The translations under genes and the position numbers were made by a program. Shown in pieces: positions 29,301 to 37,499 of a DNA stretch of 64,000 nucleotides. The notes under the pieces were generated by a model that did no database searches, was not told the DNA's origin, and saw only the letters and a list, made by a program, of their open reading frames with translations. Each line of letters starts with the position of its first letter. Within the stretch, counting starts at the first letter, position 1. Origin of the DNA: Streptomyces fumanus (GTDB lineage Bacteria > Actinomycetota > Actinomycetes > Streptomycetales > Streptomycetaceae); NCBI RefSeq assembly GCF_014655295.1, contig NZ_BNBI01000004.1:478396-542395 (forward strand). The letters run 5' to 3'.

Positions 29301-30527
29301 GGCGACGGGAGCACGGACGCCGCACGGACCCCGGGTCCGGCCGCGCTGCGGACCCGGCTGGGCACCACCCTGCCCTCGTACGCGGTACCCAGCGCCTTCC
29401 ACACCGTCCCCGCCCTCCCGCTGACCGCCAACGGCAAGCGCGACGCCCGCGCCCTGCTCGCCCTCGCCGAGGCGCAGGCGGCGGGCGACGGGGGCTCCGG
29501 CCCGGCCGCCGCCCCCGGGCGCGCGCCGCGCACCGAGCGGGAGTCGGCACTCGTCCGGCTCTGGCGGGAGGTGTGCGGGACGGCCGTCCACTCGGTCGAC
29601 GACGACTTCTTCGCCTGCGGCGGCAGTTCGGTCTCCGCGGTCCGCCTGGTCCGCCGGATCGAGGAGGAGTTCGGCGTCCGGCTGCCGCTGTCCAGCCTCT
29701 TCGAGGCGAGCACCGTCGCACAGCAGAGCGCGCTGCTCGACCAGCGCGCCGACGGGCTGCTCGTGCCGATCCGACCGGGCGACGGAGCCGCGGTGGTCCT
29801 CGTCCACCCGGTGGGCGGACACCTCCTCGGCTACCGCGCCCTGATCGACGCGCTGCCCGCCTCGTACGCCGTGTACGGTCTGCAGGCCCCGCCCGCGGAC
29901 CGGCTCCCCGCCACCCTGCCCGAACTGGCGGAGGAGTACGCGAGGGCGACCGCGGCCCTGGGCCGCCCCGTCCACCTGCTGGGCTGGTCGATGGGCGGCG
30001 TCCTGGCGGCGGAGACCGCCCGCCGCACCGACCTCGTCCGGCCCCTCTCGCTGACCCTGGTCGACAGCTTCGTGTCCGCGGCGCCGGGCGGGGACCTGGA
30101 CGAACGGGCCGCCGCGGCGGGCTTCTTCACCGACTACCTCGGGCAGCGGGACGGCGCCGCGGAGATCTCCGTACCCGCCGGCCACCCGGACCCGTTCGGA
30201 CACCTCGCCGCGGCCCACCTGCCCCAGGAGCCGCCCGGCGCCCTGCGCGGCCTGTACGGCCAGTACCGCGCCCTGTACCGGCTGCTGCTCGACCACCGCC
30301 CGCGGCGCCTGCCGCGGGACTGCCCGCTCCTGGTCGTACCGGCCGAACGGGAGCGGCCCGACGCCTTCCGGGGCCTGACGCCGCTGCACCGGCACCCGGC
30401 CGGTCTCGTCCCGCCCGGCGCGCGGATCCGCCCCCTGCCCGAGACTCACTACTCCGTGGTCCGCGAGAAGGCCGCCCGGCGGCTCGCGGAACTCTTCCAC
30501 GCCCGCACAGCGAAGGAATCGGCATGA
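26323..30527 (+). CDS. Nonribosomal peptide synthetase 2 (TubC docking-Cy-like-A(Cys)-T-TE), with a frameshift
   Basis: Starts at a GTG after GGAAGGG. Residues about 13-60 resemble the TubC N-terminal docking domain. A heterocyclization-type domain follows (FPTTDLQSAYQVGE, RHEMLRAAVGPDGLQRV), but its DxxxxD motif reads RLFVLD, the first Asp replaced by Arg. Around 27,390-27,425 the frame shifts (FTLTVLVATRAML in one frame, CVGNFGSTLLLECDG in the next), as if one base were missing: a real lesion or a sequence error. The A domain code is D-L-F-N-L-S-L-I-W-K, nearly the cysteine code. Then come a carrier (CGGSS) and a thioesterase (GWSMGG; His in ETHYSV). It should add Cys and release the peptide. 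Confidence 0.85.
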
Positions 30528-30931
30528 CCAGCAGAACGATCAAGGACATCGTGGTCCTCGGCGAGTCCGAGCCGGAGAACGTGCGCCAGGTGCGCAAGGG
30601 CCCGGACCGCTGGATCTCCGGCGAACTGGCCATCACCAACACCCTGCACTTCACCAGCCCCGACGGCGCCTTCACCTCGGGCATCTGGGAGAGCACCCCG
30701 GGCACGTTCCGCGCGGTGTACGAGGAGGACGAGTTCTACCACATGCTCCACGGCCGGGTGGTGATCTCCGACGACGACGGCAACGCCCGCACCTTCGTCC
30801 CCGGGGACACCATCGTCGTCCCCGCCGGATTCACCGGCACCTGGGAAGTCCTGGAGCCCACCAAGAAGTTCTACGCCCACTACCGGCCGGTGGAGGACGG
30901 CCGGACCGGCCCCGCCGTCCAGGCCGGCTGA
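30524..30931 (+). CDS. DUF861-type cupin
   Basis: A 135-residue single-domain protein overlapping the NRPS2 stop by four bases (ATGA). IWESTPGTFRAVYEEDEFYH, the G-x-V-x-I-x-DDDG turn, and FVPGDTIVVPAGFTGTWEVL are the hallmark of the DUF861/EutQ-like cupins. These are small beta-barrels, some of which bind metal or act as isomerases or binding proteins. In this operon it may handle a reactive hydrazine or hydroxylamine intermediate, but the metal-binding histidines are sparse and no reaction can be assigned. Confidence 0.75.
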   Translation: MTSRTIKDIVVLGESEPENVRQVRKGPDRWISGELAITNTLHFTSPDGAFTSGIWESTPGTFRAVYEEDEFYHMLHGRVVISDDDGNARTFVPGDTIVVPAGFTGTWEVLEPTKKFYAHYRPVEDGRTGPAVQAG

Positions 30932-30950
30932 CCCGGAGGAAAGGAACACC

Positions 30951-32312
30951 ATGACCACTGCCCCGGGCGGGGGACACCCGCACCACCGGCTCCTCGGTAT
31001 CGGCTTCGGCCCCTCGCACCTGTCCATGAGCGCGCTGCACGCCACGGCCGGGCCGGCCGCCGCCGGGACGGGCCTGCACTTCCTGGAGTCGAGGAACGCC
31101 TTCTCCTGGCACCCCGACATGCTGCTGCCCGGCGCCCGCATGCAGGTCGCCTTCCTCAAGGACCTGGTGACGCCGAGGGATCCGACCAGCCCGTACAGCT
31201 TCGTCAACTACCTGGTGTCCAAGGGGAGACTGGAACCCTTCCTCAACCTGGGCACGCTCAACCCGACGCGGCGCGAGTACGTCGACTACTTCCGCTGGGC
31301 GGCCGGCCGGCTCGCCCACTACGTCACCTACGGCAGCACCGCCGAGGCGATCCGCCCGGTGACCGGCCCCGACGGGCGGGTCACCCGCCTGGAGGTGGAC
31401 CATCGGGGCCCGGACGGCACCCGGCGCACCGTCTCCGCCGACCATGTGTCCCTGGCACCCGGCGGTACACCGGTCGTCCCGCCCGGCGTCGAGGCGCGCA
31501 CCCTGCAGGACGGCACCGTCTTCCACAGCAGTGCCTTCCTGGCCGGTGTCCGGTCCTTCCACGACCGCGGTCGTGAACTGCCCTACCGCTTCCTCGTCGT
31601 GGGTGCCGGCCAGAGCGCCGCGGAGATCTTCCGGTATCTGGCCGGCGAGTTCCCGGCCGCCGAAGTCACCCTGGCGCACCGCGGGTTCGCGCTCATGCCC
31701 GCCAACAGCAGCGCCTTGGCCAACGCCATCTTCGACCCGGCCTCCGTCGACCTGTTCCACGGCGCCGGCGCCGTGCGCCGCCGGAGCATCCTGACCGAGC
31801 TGCGGGGCACCAACTACGCCGCCGTCGACGACGAGGACATCACCGCCGTCGCCGGACTCCTCTACGACCAGGAGGTGCACGGCGGGCAGCGGCTGAAGCT
31901 GCGCCGGTTCACCGAGCTGACCGCGGCCCGCACGGAGGGCGGCCTGGTCACCGCCGCCCTGCGCGACCTGCTCACCGGCACCACGCGCGGCGAGCGCTAC
32001 GACGCCGTCGTGCTGGCCACCGGCTACGACTTCCGGGAGGCGCGGGGCCTGCTGGCCGGCGTCGACCCGTACCTGCTCCGCGACGAGGACGGCGAACTGC
32101 TCGTCGACCGCGACTACTCGGCACGCACCGACGCGTCCTTCGCACCGCGTATCTTCCTGCACGGCGCCGCCGAACACACCCACGGCCTGACCAGCACGCT
32201 GCTGTCCCTGCTCGCCCACCGCGCCGGAGACATCCTCGACGCGGTCCTCGACACCCCGGCCGCCGGCCACCAGCACCTCACCACCCCACGGCTCGAAGGA
32301 GTCCACGTATGA
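30951..32312 (+). CDS. L-lysine N6-/L-ornithine N5-monooxygenase family protein
   Basis: A 453-residue flavoprotein starting MTTAPGGGHPHHRLLGIGFG, with GGAGGAAAGG before the ATG. It has the FAD site GIGFGPSHLS, the conserved substrate-site segment MQVAFLKDLVTPRDPTSPYSF, the NADPH site VVGAGQSAAEIF, and ATGYDF near the end. This is the SidA/IucD/PvdA family, which hydroxylates the side-chain amine of ornithine or lysine. A linked MetRS-like enzyme and cupin, plus a diaminopimelate decarboxylase that makes lysine, favour lysine as substrate, giving N6-hydroxylysine for N-N bond formation. A siderophore role is the alternative, but no hydroxamate acyltransferase is present. Stop overlaps the next start (ATGA). 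Confidence 0.9.
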   Translation: MTTAPGGGHPHHRLLGIGFGPSHLSMSALHATAGPAAAGTGLHFLESRNAFSWHPDMLLPGARMQVAFLKDLVTPRDPTSPYSFVNYLVSKGRLEPFLNLGTLNPTRREYVDYFRWAAGRLAHYVTYGSTAEAIRPVTGPDGRVTRLEVDHRGPDGTRRTVSADHVSLAPGGTPVVPPGVEARTLQDGTVFHSSAFLAGVRSFHDRGRELPYRFLVVGAGQSAAEIFRYLAGEFPAAEVTLAHRGFALMPANSSALANAIFDPASVDLFHGAGAVRRRSILTELRGTNYAAVDDEDITAVAGLLYDQEVHGGQRLKLRRFTELTAARTEGGLVTAALRDLLTGTTRGERYDAVVLATGYDFREARGLLAGVDPYLLRDEDGELLVDRDYSARTDASFAPRIFLHGAAEHTHGLTSTLLSLLAHRAGDILDAVLDTPAAGHQHLTTPRLEGVHV

Positions 32313-32695
32313 GCGACATCCGTATCCAGCGGCGGGCCGACGCCCTCGTCAAGGAGGAGTACGGCTGCGCCTTCCGGCGCATCCTGCCCTGGGAGTCCAG
32401 CGGACCCTCGGACACCGGCATGGGCGTCTGTACCGTCGCGCCCGGTACGGCCACCACCCCGCACTCCCACGAGGACCACGAGCACTTCTACGTCGTGCGC
32501 GGCAGCGGCCACGCCGAGGTCGACGGGGCCCGCACGGAGATCGCCGCCGGTGACGCCCTGGTGGTGGGAGCCCACCAGCGGCACCACTTCGAGAACGCCT
32601 CGGACACCGAGGAACTGGAGATGGTGTCGGTCTGGTCCCTCGGCCCCTTCGGCGCCGGTCCCGCCCCCGAGCAGCCCGCCGGGGAGGACCGGTGA
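32309..32695 (+). CDS. Small cupin, probable hydrazine-synthase cupin subunit
   Basis: A 128-residue single cupin overlapping both neighbours by four bases. The metal-binding motif is TPHSHEDHEHFYVVRGSG (H-x-H-x4-E type), with the second motif HQRHHFEN supplying another His. In the described hydrazine-forming proteins of the Spb40/PyfG type, a cupin domain is fused to a MetRS-like domain and rearranges an amino-acyl ester of N-hydroxylysine into the N-N bonded product. Here the two parts are separate, adjacent and translationally coupled. The assignment rests on this context, since small cupins alone are uninformative. Confidence 0.75.
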   Translation: MSDIRIQRRADALVKEEYGCAFRRILPWESSGPSDTGMGVCTVAPGTATTPHSHEDHEHFYVVRGSGHAEVDGARTEIAAGDALVVGAHQRHHFENASDTEELEMVSVWSLGPFGAGPAPEQPAGEDR

Positions 32696-34212
32696 CCCGG
32701 ACCCCGCGCCGCTTCCTCGTCACCGCCACGCCCCCCACCACCAACGGCGACCTGCACGTCGGCCACCTCTCGGGCCCCTACCTGGGCGCCGACGTGTTCA
32801 GCCGCGCTCAGCGCATGCTGGGACACACCGTCCTGTACGCGTCCGGCGGCGACGACCACCAGACGTACGTGGTCACCACGGCGCAGCGGCTGGGCCTCGA
32901 CCCGGCCGAACTGGCGGCGCGGTGCAACCGCGAGATCGTCGGCACGCTGGAACTCGCCGGCATCGACATCGACGCGTTCACCAGCCCCGACGACGCCTAC
33001 CGGGCCGGGATACGGGAGTTCTTCACCGGCCTGCACCGCGCGGGCAGGCTGAAGACCCGCACCTGGACGTTCCCGTACTGCGGGCGGACCGGCCGCTACC
33101 TGCTGGAGGCGTTCGCCACCGGGTACTGCCCCGAGTGCCTGGTCGGCACCTGCGGCGCGATCTGCGAGAACTGCGGACACCCCAACGACGTCGACTCGCT
33201 ACTCTTCCCCACGAGCACCGGCGCCGAACCGGACACCGCCACCGAGCCGCGCGAGGTGGAGATCCTGGTCCTGCCCCTGGAGGAGTACCGGGAGCGGTTC
33301 ACGGAGTTCTACCGCACCCGGCGCGCCACGATGCGCCCGCACGTGCTGCGCTTCGTCGACGAGATGCTGTCCCGGCCGCTGCCCGACTTCCCGGTCAGCT
33401 ACCCGGCCGACTGGGGCATCCCGGTCGGCATCGACGGCTTCGACGGCCAGGTCTTCAACGTCTGGGCCGAGATGCTGCCGGGCCTGAGGCACATGGCGGA
33501 GGCCGCGCGGGCCCGTCGCAGCCCGGGGACGCCCCCGGACGTGTGGGCCGCGGACTCGGGGTTCGAACTCGTACAGTTCCTCGGCTACGACAACACGTTC
33601 TACTTCTCCTTCGCCCATCTCGGGCTCACCTTCGCGCACGGCGGCCTGACCGAACCGGCCGCGATCGTGACCAACGAGTTCTACCACCTGGACGGAGCCA
33701 AGTTCTCCACCAGCCGGCGCCATCTCGTCTGGGCCCGTGACCTGGTGGGGAAGTACGGCTCGGACAACGTGCGCTTCCACCTCGCGCTCGGCAATCCGGA
33801 GCACCAGCCGGCCAACTTCACCGAGGCGGACTTCCTCGACACCGTACGCACCCGGCTGCACACGCCGCTGCGGGCCATCGCCGCGGCCCTGGCCCCGCAC
33901 ACCGGGCGTCCCGTGGCGGCCGCGCCGGGGACCGAGGCGCTCCTGGACCGCTACCGCGACCGGATGCGGCGTGCCTACACGCTGGAGTCCTTCTCGATGC
34001 GGCAGGCCGCCGAGACCACCGCGAACCTGCTCGCGCTGCTCGCCGCCCGGGCACCGGACGATCCCGGGTTCGCCGTCGCGGGCCTGCGCGCCCTGGCCAC
34101 CGAGGCCGCACCCCTGGTGCCGGGCCTCGCCGCCGCCGTCGAGGCCCGCTGCACGGCCGCGGCACCGGGCACCGTGCCGGAACTGACGGACGTCCTCCCC
34201 GTCCCGCTCTGA
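32692..34212 (+). CDS. Methionyl-tRNA-synthetase-like enzyme of hydrazine formation
   Basis: A 506-residue class I synthetase starting at a GTG that overlaps the cupin stop (GTGA). The HIGH motif is NGDLHVGHLSGPYLGAD, the zinc knuckle is YCPECLVGTCGAICENCGH, and the KMSKS loop is degenerate (AKFSTSRRH). The tRNA-binding C-terminus of housekeeping MetRS is poorly conserved. In hydrazine pathways (s56-p1, pyrazofurin and triacsin types) such proteins use ATP to esterify an amino acid onto the hydroxylamine of N6-hydroxylysine, after which the cupin makes the N-N bond. The amino acid used here cannot be told. A role as a spare resistant MetRS is possible but fits the operon poorly. Confidence 0.85.
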   Translation: MTRTPRRFLVTATPPTTNGDLHVGHLSGPYLGADVFSRAQRMLGHTVLYASGGDDHQTYVVTTAQRLGLDPAELAARCNREIVGTLELAGIDIDAFTSPDDAYRAGIREFFTGLHRAGRLKTRTWTFPYCGRTGRYLLEAFATGYCPECLVGTCGAICENCGHPNDVDSLLFPTSTGAEPDTATEPREVEILVLPLEEYRERFTEFYRTRRATMRPHVLRFVDEMLSRPLPDFPVSYPADWGIPVGIDGFDGQVFNVWAEMLPGLRHMAEAARARRSPGTPPDVWAADSGFELVQFLGYDNTFYFSFAHLGLTFAHGGLTEPAAIVTNEFYHLDGAKFSTSRRHLVWARDLVGKYGSDNVRFHLALGNPEHQPANFTEADFLDTVRTRLHTPLRAIAAALAPHTGRPVAAAPGTEALLDRYRDRMRRAYTLESFSMRQAAETTANLLALLAARAPDDPGFAVAGLRALATEAAPLVPGLAAAVEARCTAAAPGTVPELTDVLPVPL

Positions 34213-34272
34213 ACCTCCGACCGGCCCGCGCCGCACCGGACCTCCCCCCTCCACGACCCCTAGGCAGAACCC

Positions 34273-35547
34273 ATGCACATCGCGTTCGTCGACTCCAACC
34301 CCGCCGCGCTGGAGGCGATCCGGCTGGCCAAGGAGGCCGGTCACCGGGTGACCTACCTCCAGTCCGCCGACCCGTTCTATCCGCCCACCGAGAAGAACCT
34401 GCGGATCGTCGGCTCCGTGGACCACCTGGTCGACGGCCTGGTCACCACCGACGCCGAGACCGTCACCCGGGCGCTGGCCGCCCGGCACGCGGTCGACCCC
34501 ATCGACGTGGTCACCGCCCAACTGGAGCTGAGCGCCGAGGCCGTCGCCGTCGCCTGCCGGGAACTGGGCCTGCGGGGCACGGCGACCGACGGCGTCCTCA
34601 CCGCCCGCCGCAAGGACCGGTGCCGGGCCGTCCTGGAGAAGGCCGGGCTCGCCTCCGCGCGCCACGCCCTCGCCGAGACCGAGGAGGCGGTCCTGGCCGC
34701 GGCCGAGGAGATCGGCTACCCGGTGATCCTCAAGCCGCCGTCGGGCGCGGACAGCCTGCTCTCCTACGTGGCCGCGAACGCCGACGAGGCCGCCGCCGGA
34801 TGCCGTGGGGTGCTGACCGGACTGGACGCGGTGCCGGTGCAGTGGCATGAGCAGTTCACCCGCGGCGTCCTCGTCGAGGAGTACCTGGTCGGCACCCTGG
34901 TCTCGGTGGAACTGGGCGTCCGGGACGGGGAGTTCTTCCCCTTCGCGGTGTCGGGCAGGTTCCGCTGGGCCGAGGACGAGGTGGTGGAACTGGGCTCCTA
35001 CATCCCCGCGGCGCTCTCCGCGCAGCAGCACGACGCCTGTGTCGCGTACGCCGTCGACGTGTGCCGGGCGATCGGTCTGGACCTGGGCGTGTTCCATCTG
35101 GAGATCATGGTGACCGCGCGCGGGCCGGTCCTGGTCGAGGTCAACCCCCGTGTGATGGGCGGTGCCCTGCCCACCATCTACCGGCACGCCACCGGCACGG
35201 ACATCTTCTCCGCACTGCTGAGCATCCTGGAGCCCGGTGCCGAGGTGAGCCTGCCCGGCCCGCTCGAGGGCTGCGTCGGCGGGCGCAAGGTGATGGCCCG
35301 CGACGGCGGCACCCTGGCCCCCGGTGCCTCGCTGGAGTGGATCGCCGACCAGCCGGGCGTCCTGGAGGTCGTCGGCTTCGACAGCTACGGCACCGGGCCG
35401 GGCCGGACGGTCGCCGCGGGCCAGATCGTGGCCCGCTTCATGCTGCGCGGCCCGGACCATCCGTCCGTGGTGCGGACGGCCGAGCGGATCCTGCGCCGGT
35501 TGGAAGAAGATCTCGGTATTGCCCTGATGATCGGTGAGAAGGACTGA
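34273..35547 (+). CDS. ATP-grasp carboxylate-amine ligase
   Basis: A 424-residue protein starting MHIAFVDSNPAALEAIRLAK. It has a classical ATP-grasp layout: pre-grasp domain (1-110), GYPVILKPPSGADSLLSYVA lysine region, EEYLVGTLVSVELGV, and the magnesium-binding end VFHLEIMVTARGPVLVEVNPR (split E and E-x-N residues) near residue 290. It resembles L-amino-acid ligases (BacD/RizA/carnosine-synthase-like), which make dipeptides through acyl phosphates. It is 60 bp after the MetRS-like gene and 2 bp before the decarboxylase. It may couple the hydrazino product to another amino acid outside the NRPS line. Confidence 0.8.
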   Translation: MHIAFVDSNPAALEAIRLAKEAGHRVTYLQSADPFYPPTEKNLRIVGSVDHLVDGLVTTDAETVTRALAARHAVDPIDVVTAQLELSAEAVAVACRELGLRGTATDGVLTARRKDRCRAVLEKAGLASARHALAETEEAVLAAAEEIGYPVILKPPSGADSLLSYVAANADEAAAGCRGVLTGLDAVPVQWHEQFTRGVLVEEYLVGTLVSVELGVRDGEFFPFAVSGRFRWAEDEVVELGSYIPAALSAQQHDACVAYAVDVCRAIGLDLGVFHLEIMVTARGPVLVEVNPRVMGGALPTIYRHATGTDIFSALLSILEPGAEVSLPGPLEGCVGGRKVMARDGGTLAPGASLEWIADQPGVLEVVGFDSYGTGPGRTVAAGQIVARFMLRGPDHPSVVRTAERILRRLEEDLGIALMIGEKD

Positions 35548-35549
35548 CC

Positions 35550-36896
35550 ATGACCTCCCCATCCTCCCCCTCCGCCACGGCACCGGCCCCGTCCGACGCC
35601 GGGGGACCGCCCGGCCTGCCGGGCGCGCTGGACGGCCCCCGGCTGGCGGCCGCGGCCGCCGAGTACGGCACCCCGCTGTGGGCGTACGACGCCGGGACGA
35701 TCCGCGGGCAGATCGACCGGCTGCGCCGCTTCGACGTCATCCGCTACGCCCAGAAGGCATGCTCGAACCTGCACATCCTGCGTCTGATGCGCGAGGAGGG
35801 CGTCCACGTCGACGCCGTGTCGGAGGGCGAGATCGAGCGGGCGCTCGCGGCCGGATATCAGGTCGGCGGAGCCGACGAACCGATCGTCTTCACCGCCGAC
35901 CTGCTGAACCGCTCCACGCTGCGCCGGGTCGTCGAGCTGGGCATCCCCGTCAACGCGGGTTCCCCCCAGATGCTCGACCAGATCGGCCGGGCCGCCCCCG
36001 GGCACCCGGTCTGGATCCGGATCAACCCCGGTTTCGGCCACGGACACAGCCGCAAGACCAACACCGGCGGCGAGCACAGCAAGCACGGCATCTGGCACGA
36101 GCACCTCCAGGAGAGCCTCGCGCTGGTCGACCGGTACGGGCTCGACCTGGTCGGTCTGCATATGCACATCGGCTCCGGGGTGGACTACGGCCACCTGGAG
36201 TCGGTCTGCGAGACCATGCTCAAGCAGGCCAGGCTGGCCGACCGCGACATCCGGGCCATCTCGGCGGGCGGCGGCCTCTCGGTACCGTACGCGCCGGGCG
36301 ACCGGGAGATCGACACCGACCGCTACTTCGACCTCTGGGACGCCGTCCGCCGGGAACTGGTCTCCCATCTGGGCCACCCGGTCCGGCTGGAGATCGAACC
36401 CGGACGCTTCCTGGTGGCCGGATCCGGGGTCCTGGCCGCCGAGGTCCGGGCCCAGAAGCCCATGGGCAGCAACTACTTCGTCCTGGTCGACGCGGGCTTC
36501 AACGACCTGATGCGGCCCGCGATGTACGGCAGCAACCACCGGGTCTCGGTCCTCGGCGCCGACGGCGCCTTCCGCGACGCGGACGCCCGCGACACGGTCC
36601 TGGCCGGCCCCTTGTGCGAGTCGGGGGACGTCTTCACCCAGGTCGAGGGCGGCGACGTGGAGCCGGTTCCACTGCCCCGCACCGAGATCGGCGACCTGGT
36701 GGTCTTCCACGACACCGGCGCCTACGGGGCGAGCATGTCGTCGAACTACAACTCCCGACCGCTGATCCCCGAGGTCCTGGTCGACGGCGCCGAGACCCGC
36801 CTGATCCGCCGCCGCCAGACGGTCGCCGAACTGCTGGCCCCGGAACTCGACGCCCAGCCCGGCTCTCGCGCGGCCTTCACTCCGGAACGGGGCTGA
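35550..36896 (+). CDS. Diaminopimelate decarboxylase (LysA-like), pathway copy
   Basis: A 448-residue fold-III PLP enzyme. The PLP lysine is in RYAQKACSNLHIL (about residue 70). HMHIGSGVDYGHLES, SAGGGLSVPYA, EPGRFLVAGSG, GPLCESGDVF and GAYGASMSSNYNSRPL follow in the order and spacing of meso-diaminopimelate decarboxylase (LysA). The reaction yields L-lysine, the expected substrate of the N-hydroxylase four genes upstream, so it is probably a dedicated precursor-supply copy. Decarboxylation of a lysine-derived intermediate is the alternative. It is the last gene of the operon. Confidence 0.85.
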   Translation: MTSPSSPSATAPAPSDAGGPPGLPGALDGPRLAAAAAEYGTPLWAYDAGTIRGQIDRLRRFDVIRYAQKACSNLHILRLMREEGVHVDAVSEGEIERALAAGYQVGGADEPIVFTADLLNRSTLRRVVELGIPVNAGSPQMLDQIGRAAPGHPVWIRINPGFGHGHSRKTNTGGEHSKHGIWHEHLQESLALVDRYGLDLVGLHMHIGSGVDYGHLESVCETMLKQARLADRDIRAISAGGGLSVPYAPGDREIDTDRYFDLWDAVRRELVSHLGHPVRLEIEPGRFLVAGSGVLAAEVRAQKPMGSNYFVLVDAGFNDLMRPAMYGSNHRVSVLGADGAFRDADARDTVLAGPLCESGDVFTQVEGGDVEPVPLPRTEIGDLVVFHDTGAYGASMSSNYNSRPLIPEVLVDGAETRLIRRRQTVAELLAPELDAQPGSRAAFTPERG

Positions 36897-37048
36897 CGCA
36901 GGCGCCCCGGCGGCGTGCTGGTGACCTCGGACGACGGGGGAGTGGACCGCGACGACCCGGTCGAGGTCGCCTTCGGGGTCGGCCCGGGCGAGCAGGGCGG
37001 TGCAGACCTTCTCCCCGGTGCCGTCGACGGGCCGACGCCCGCAGCCGG

Positions 37049-37078
37049 TTGTGGGCGCCTTTCCCCCGCGGCTATGGT
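37049..37078 (+). promoter_or_regulatory. Candidate promoter
   Basis: TTGTGG (37049-37054) and TATGGT (37073-37078) are 18 bp apart, a fair fit to a Streptomyces housekeeping-sigma promoter reading toward the regulator gene. It was identified by eye only. Confidence 0.4.
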
Positions 37079-37085
37079 CTAGACC
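37075..37085. promoter_or_regulatory. DasR-like (dre) operator
   Basis: TGGTCTAGACC contains the perfect palindrome GGTCTAGACC, the core of the consensus bound by the GntR-family regulator DasR (ACTGGTCTAGACCAGT). The outer bases on both sides do not match. It overlaps the -10 element of the candidate promoter, a position suited to repression. Confidence 0.45.
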
Positions 37086-37499
37086 TAGCAAGACAGGTCC
37101 GGACCAACGCTTCCCGACCCCCGAGCCCGCGGCGGCGGTTTCGATGTACGGCGAAGGACGTGGCATGGCATGAGCGCGAAAAGACGAGTAGCTGTCGTCG
37201 TCGGCGGTACGAGCGACGGCAAGGACACCGACAGCGGCGACGCCGTCTTCCGCGGCGGCCACGCCCGGCGTACCAAGTGGGGCGTGACCGGTGACCAGCC
37301 CGGCGCCGGCCAGTGGGGAGTCCGGGCCGACCCGCGTGTCCGCCCGGCCTGAGAGCGGACGCGCGGCGCTCCCCGGGACGCGGCCCGCCACACCCGGGGC
37401 GCGCGGGCCGGCCCGCCCGGCCCGGACGGACGCGCGCAGACATGGAGCACCCGGCGTCACGCTGTCGGCGGCGGGGCCTTCGTCAGGAGGGGCAGGTCC

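Larger units (their letters stand above)
36897..37499. other. Intergenic region between operon and regulator
   Basis: About 600 bp with the promoter and dre-like site listed separately. One frame from 37,170 to 37,352 (60 residues, MSAKRRVAVVVGGTSDGKD...) begins with an ATG 14 bases after GAAGGA. It could be a real small protein but has no similarity that I recognise. Confidence 0.4.

Noticed and set aside
22678..30500. Very long open frames antisense to the NRPS genes
   Set aside because: They mirror the high GC third positions of the NRPS genes, are Gly/Arg/Val-rich without motifs, and the sense strand has unmistakable domains.
30951..32312. A hydroxamate siderophore pathway
   Set aside because: The N-hydroxylase alone would suggest it, but there is no hydroxylysine/ornithine acyltransferase or IucA/C-type synthetase, while a MetRS-like enzyme and cupin are directly coupled.
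32692..34212. An antibiotic-resistant spare methionyl-tRNA synthetase
   Set aside because: The KMSKS loop and C-terminus are degenerate and the gene is coupled by overlap to a cupin and an N-hydroxylase, so a biosynthetic role is more likely.
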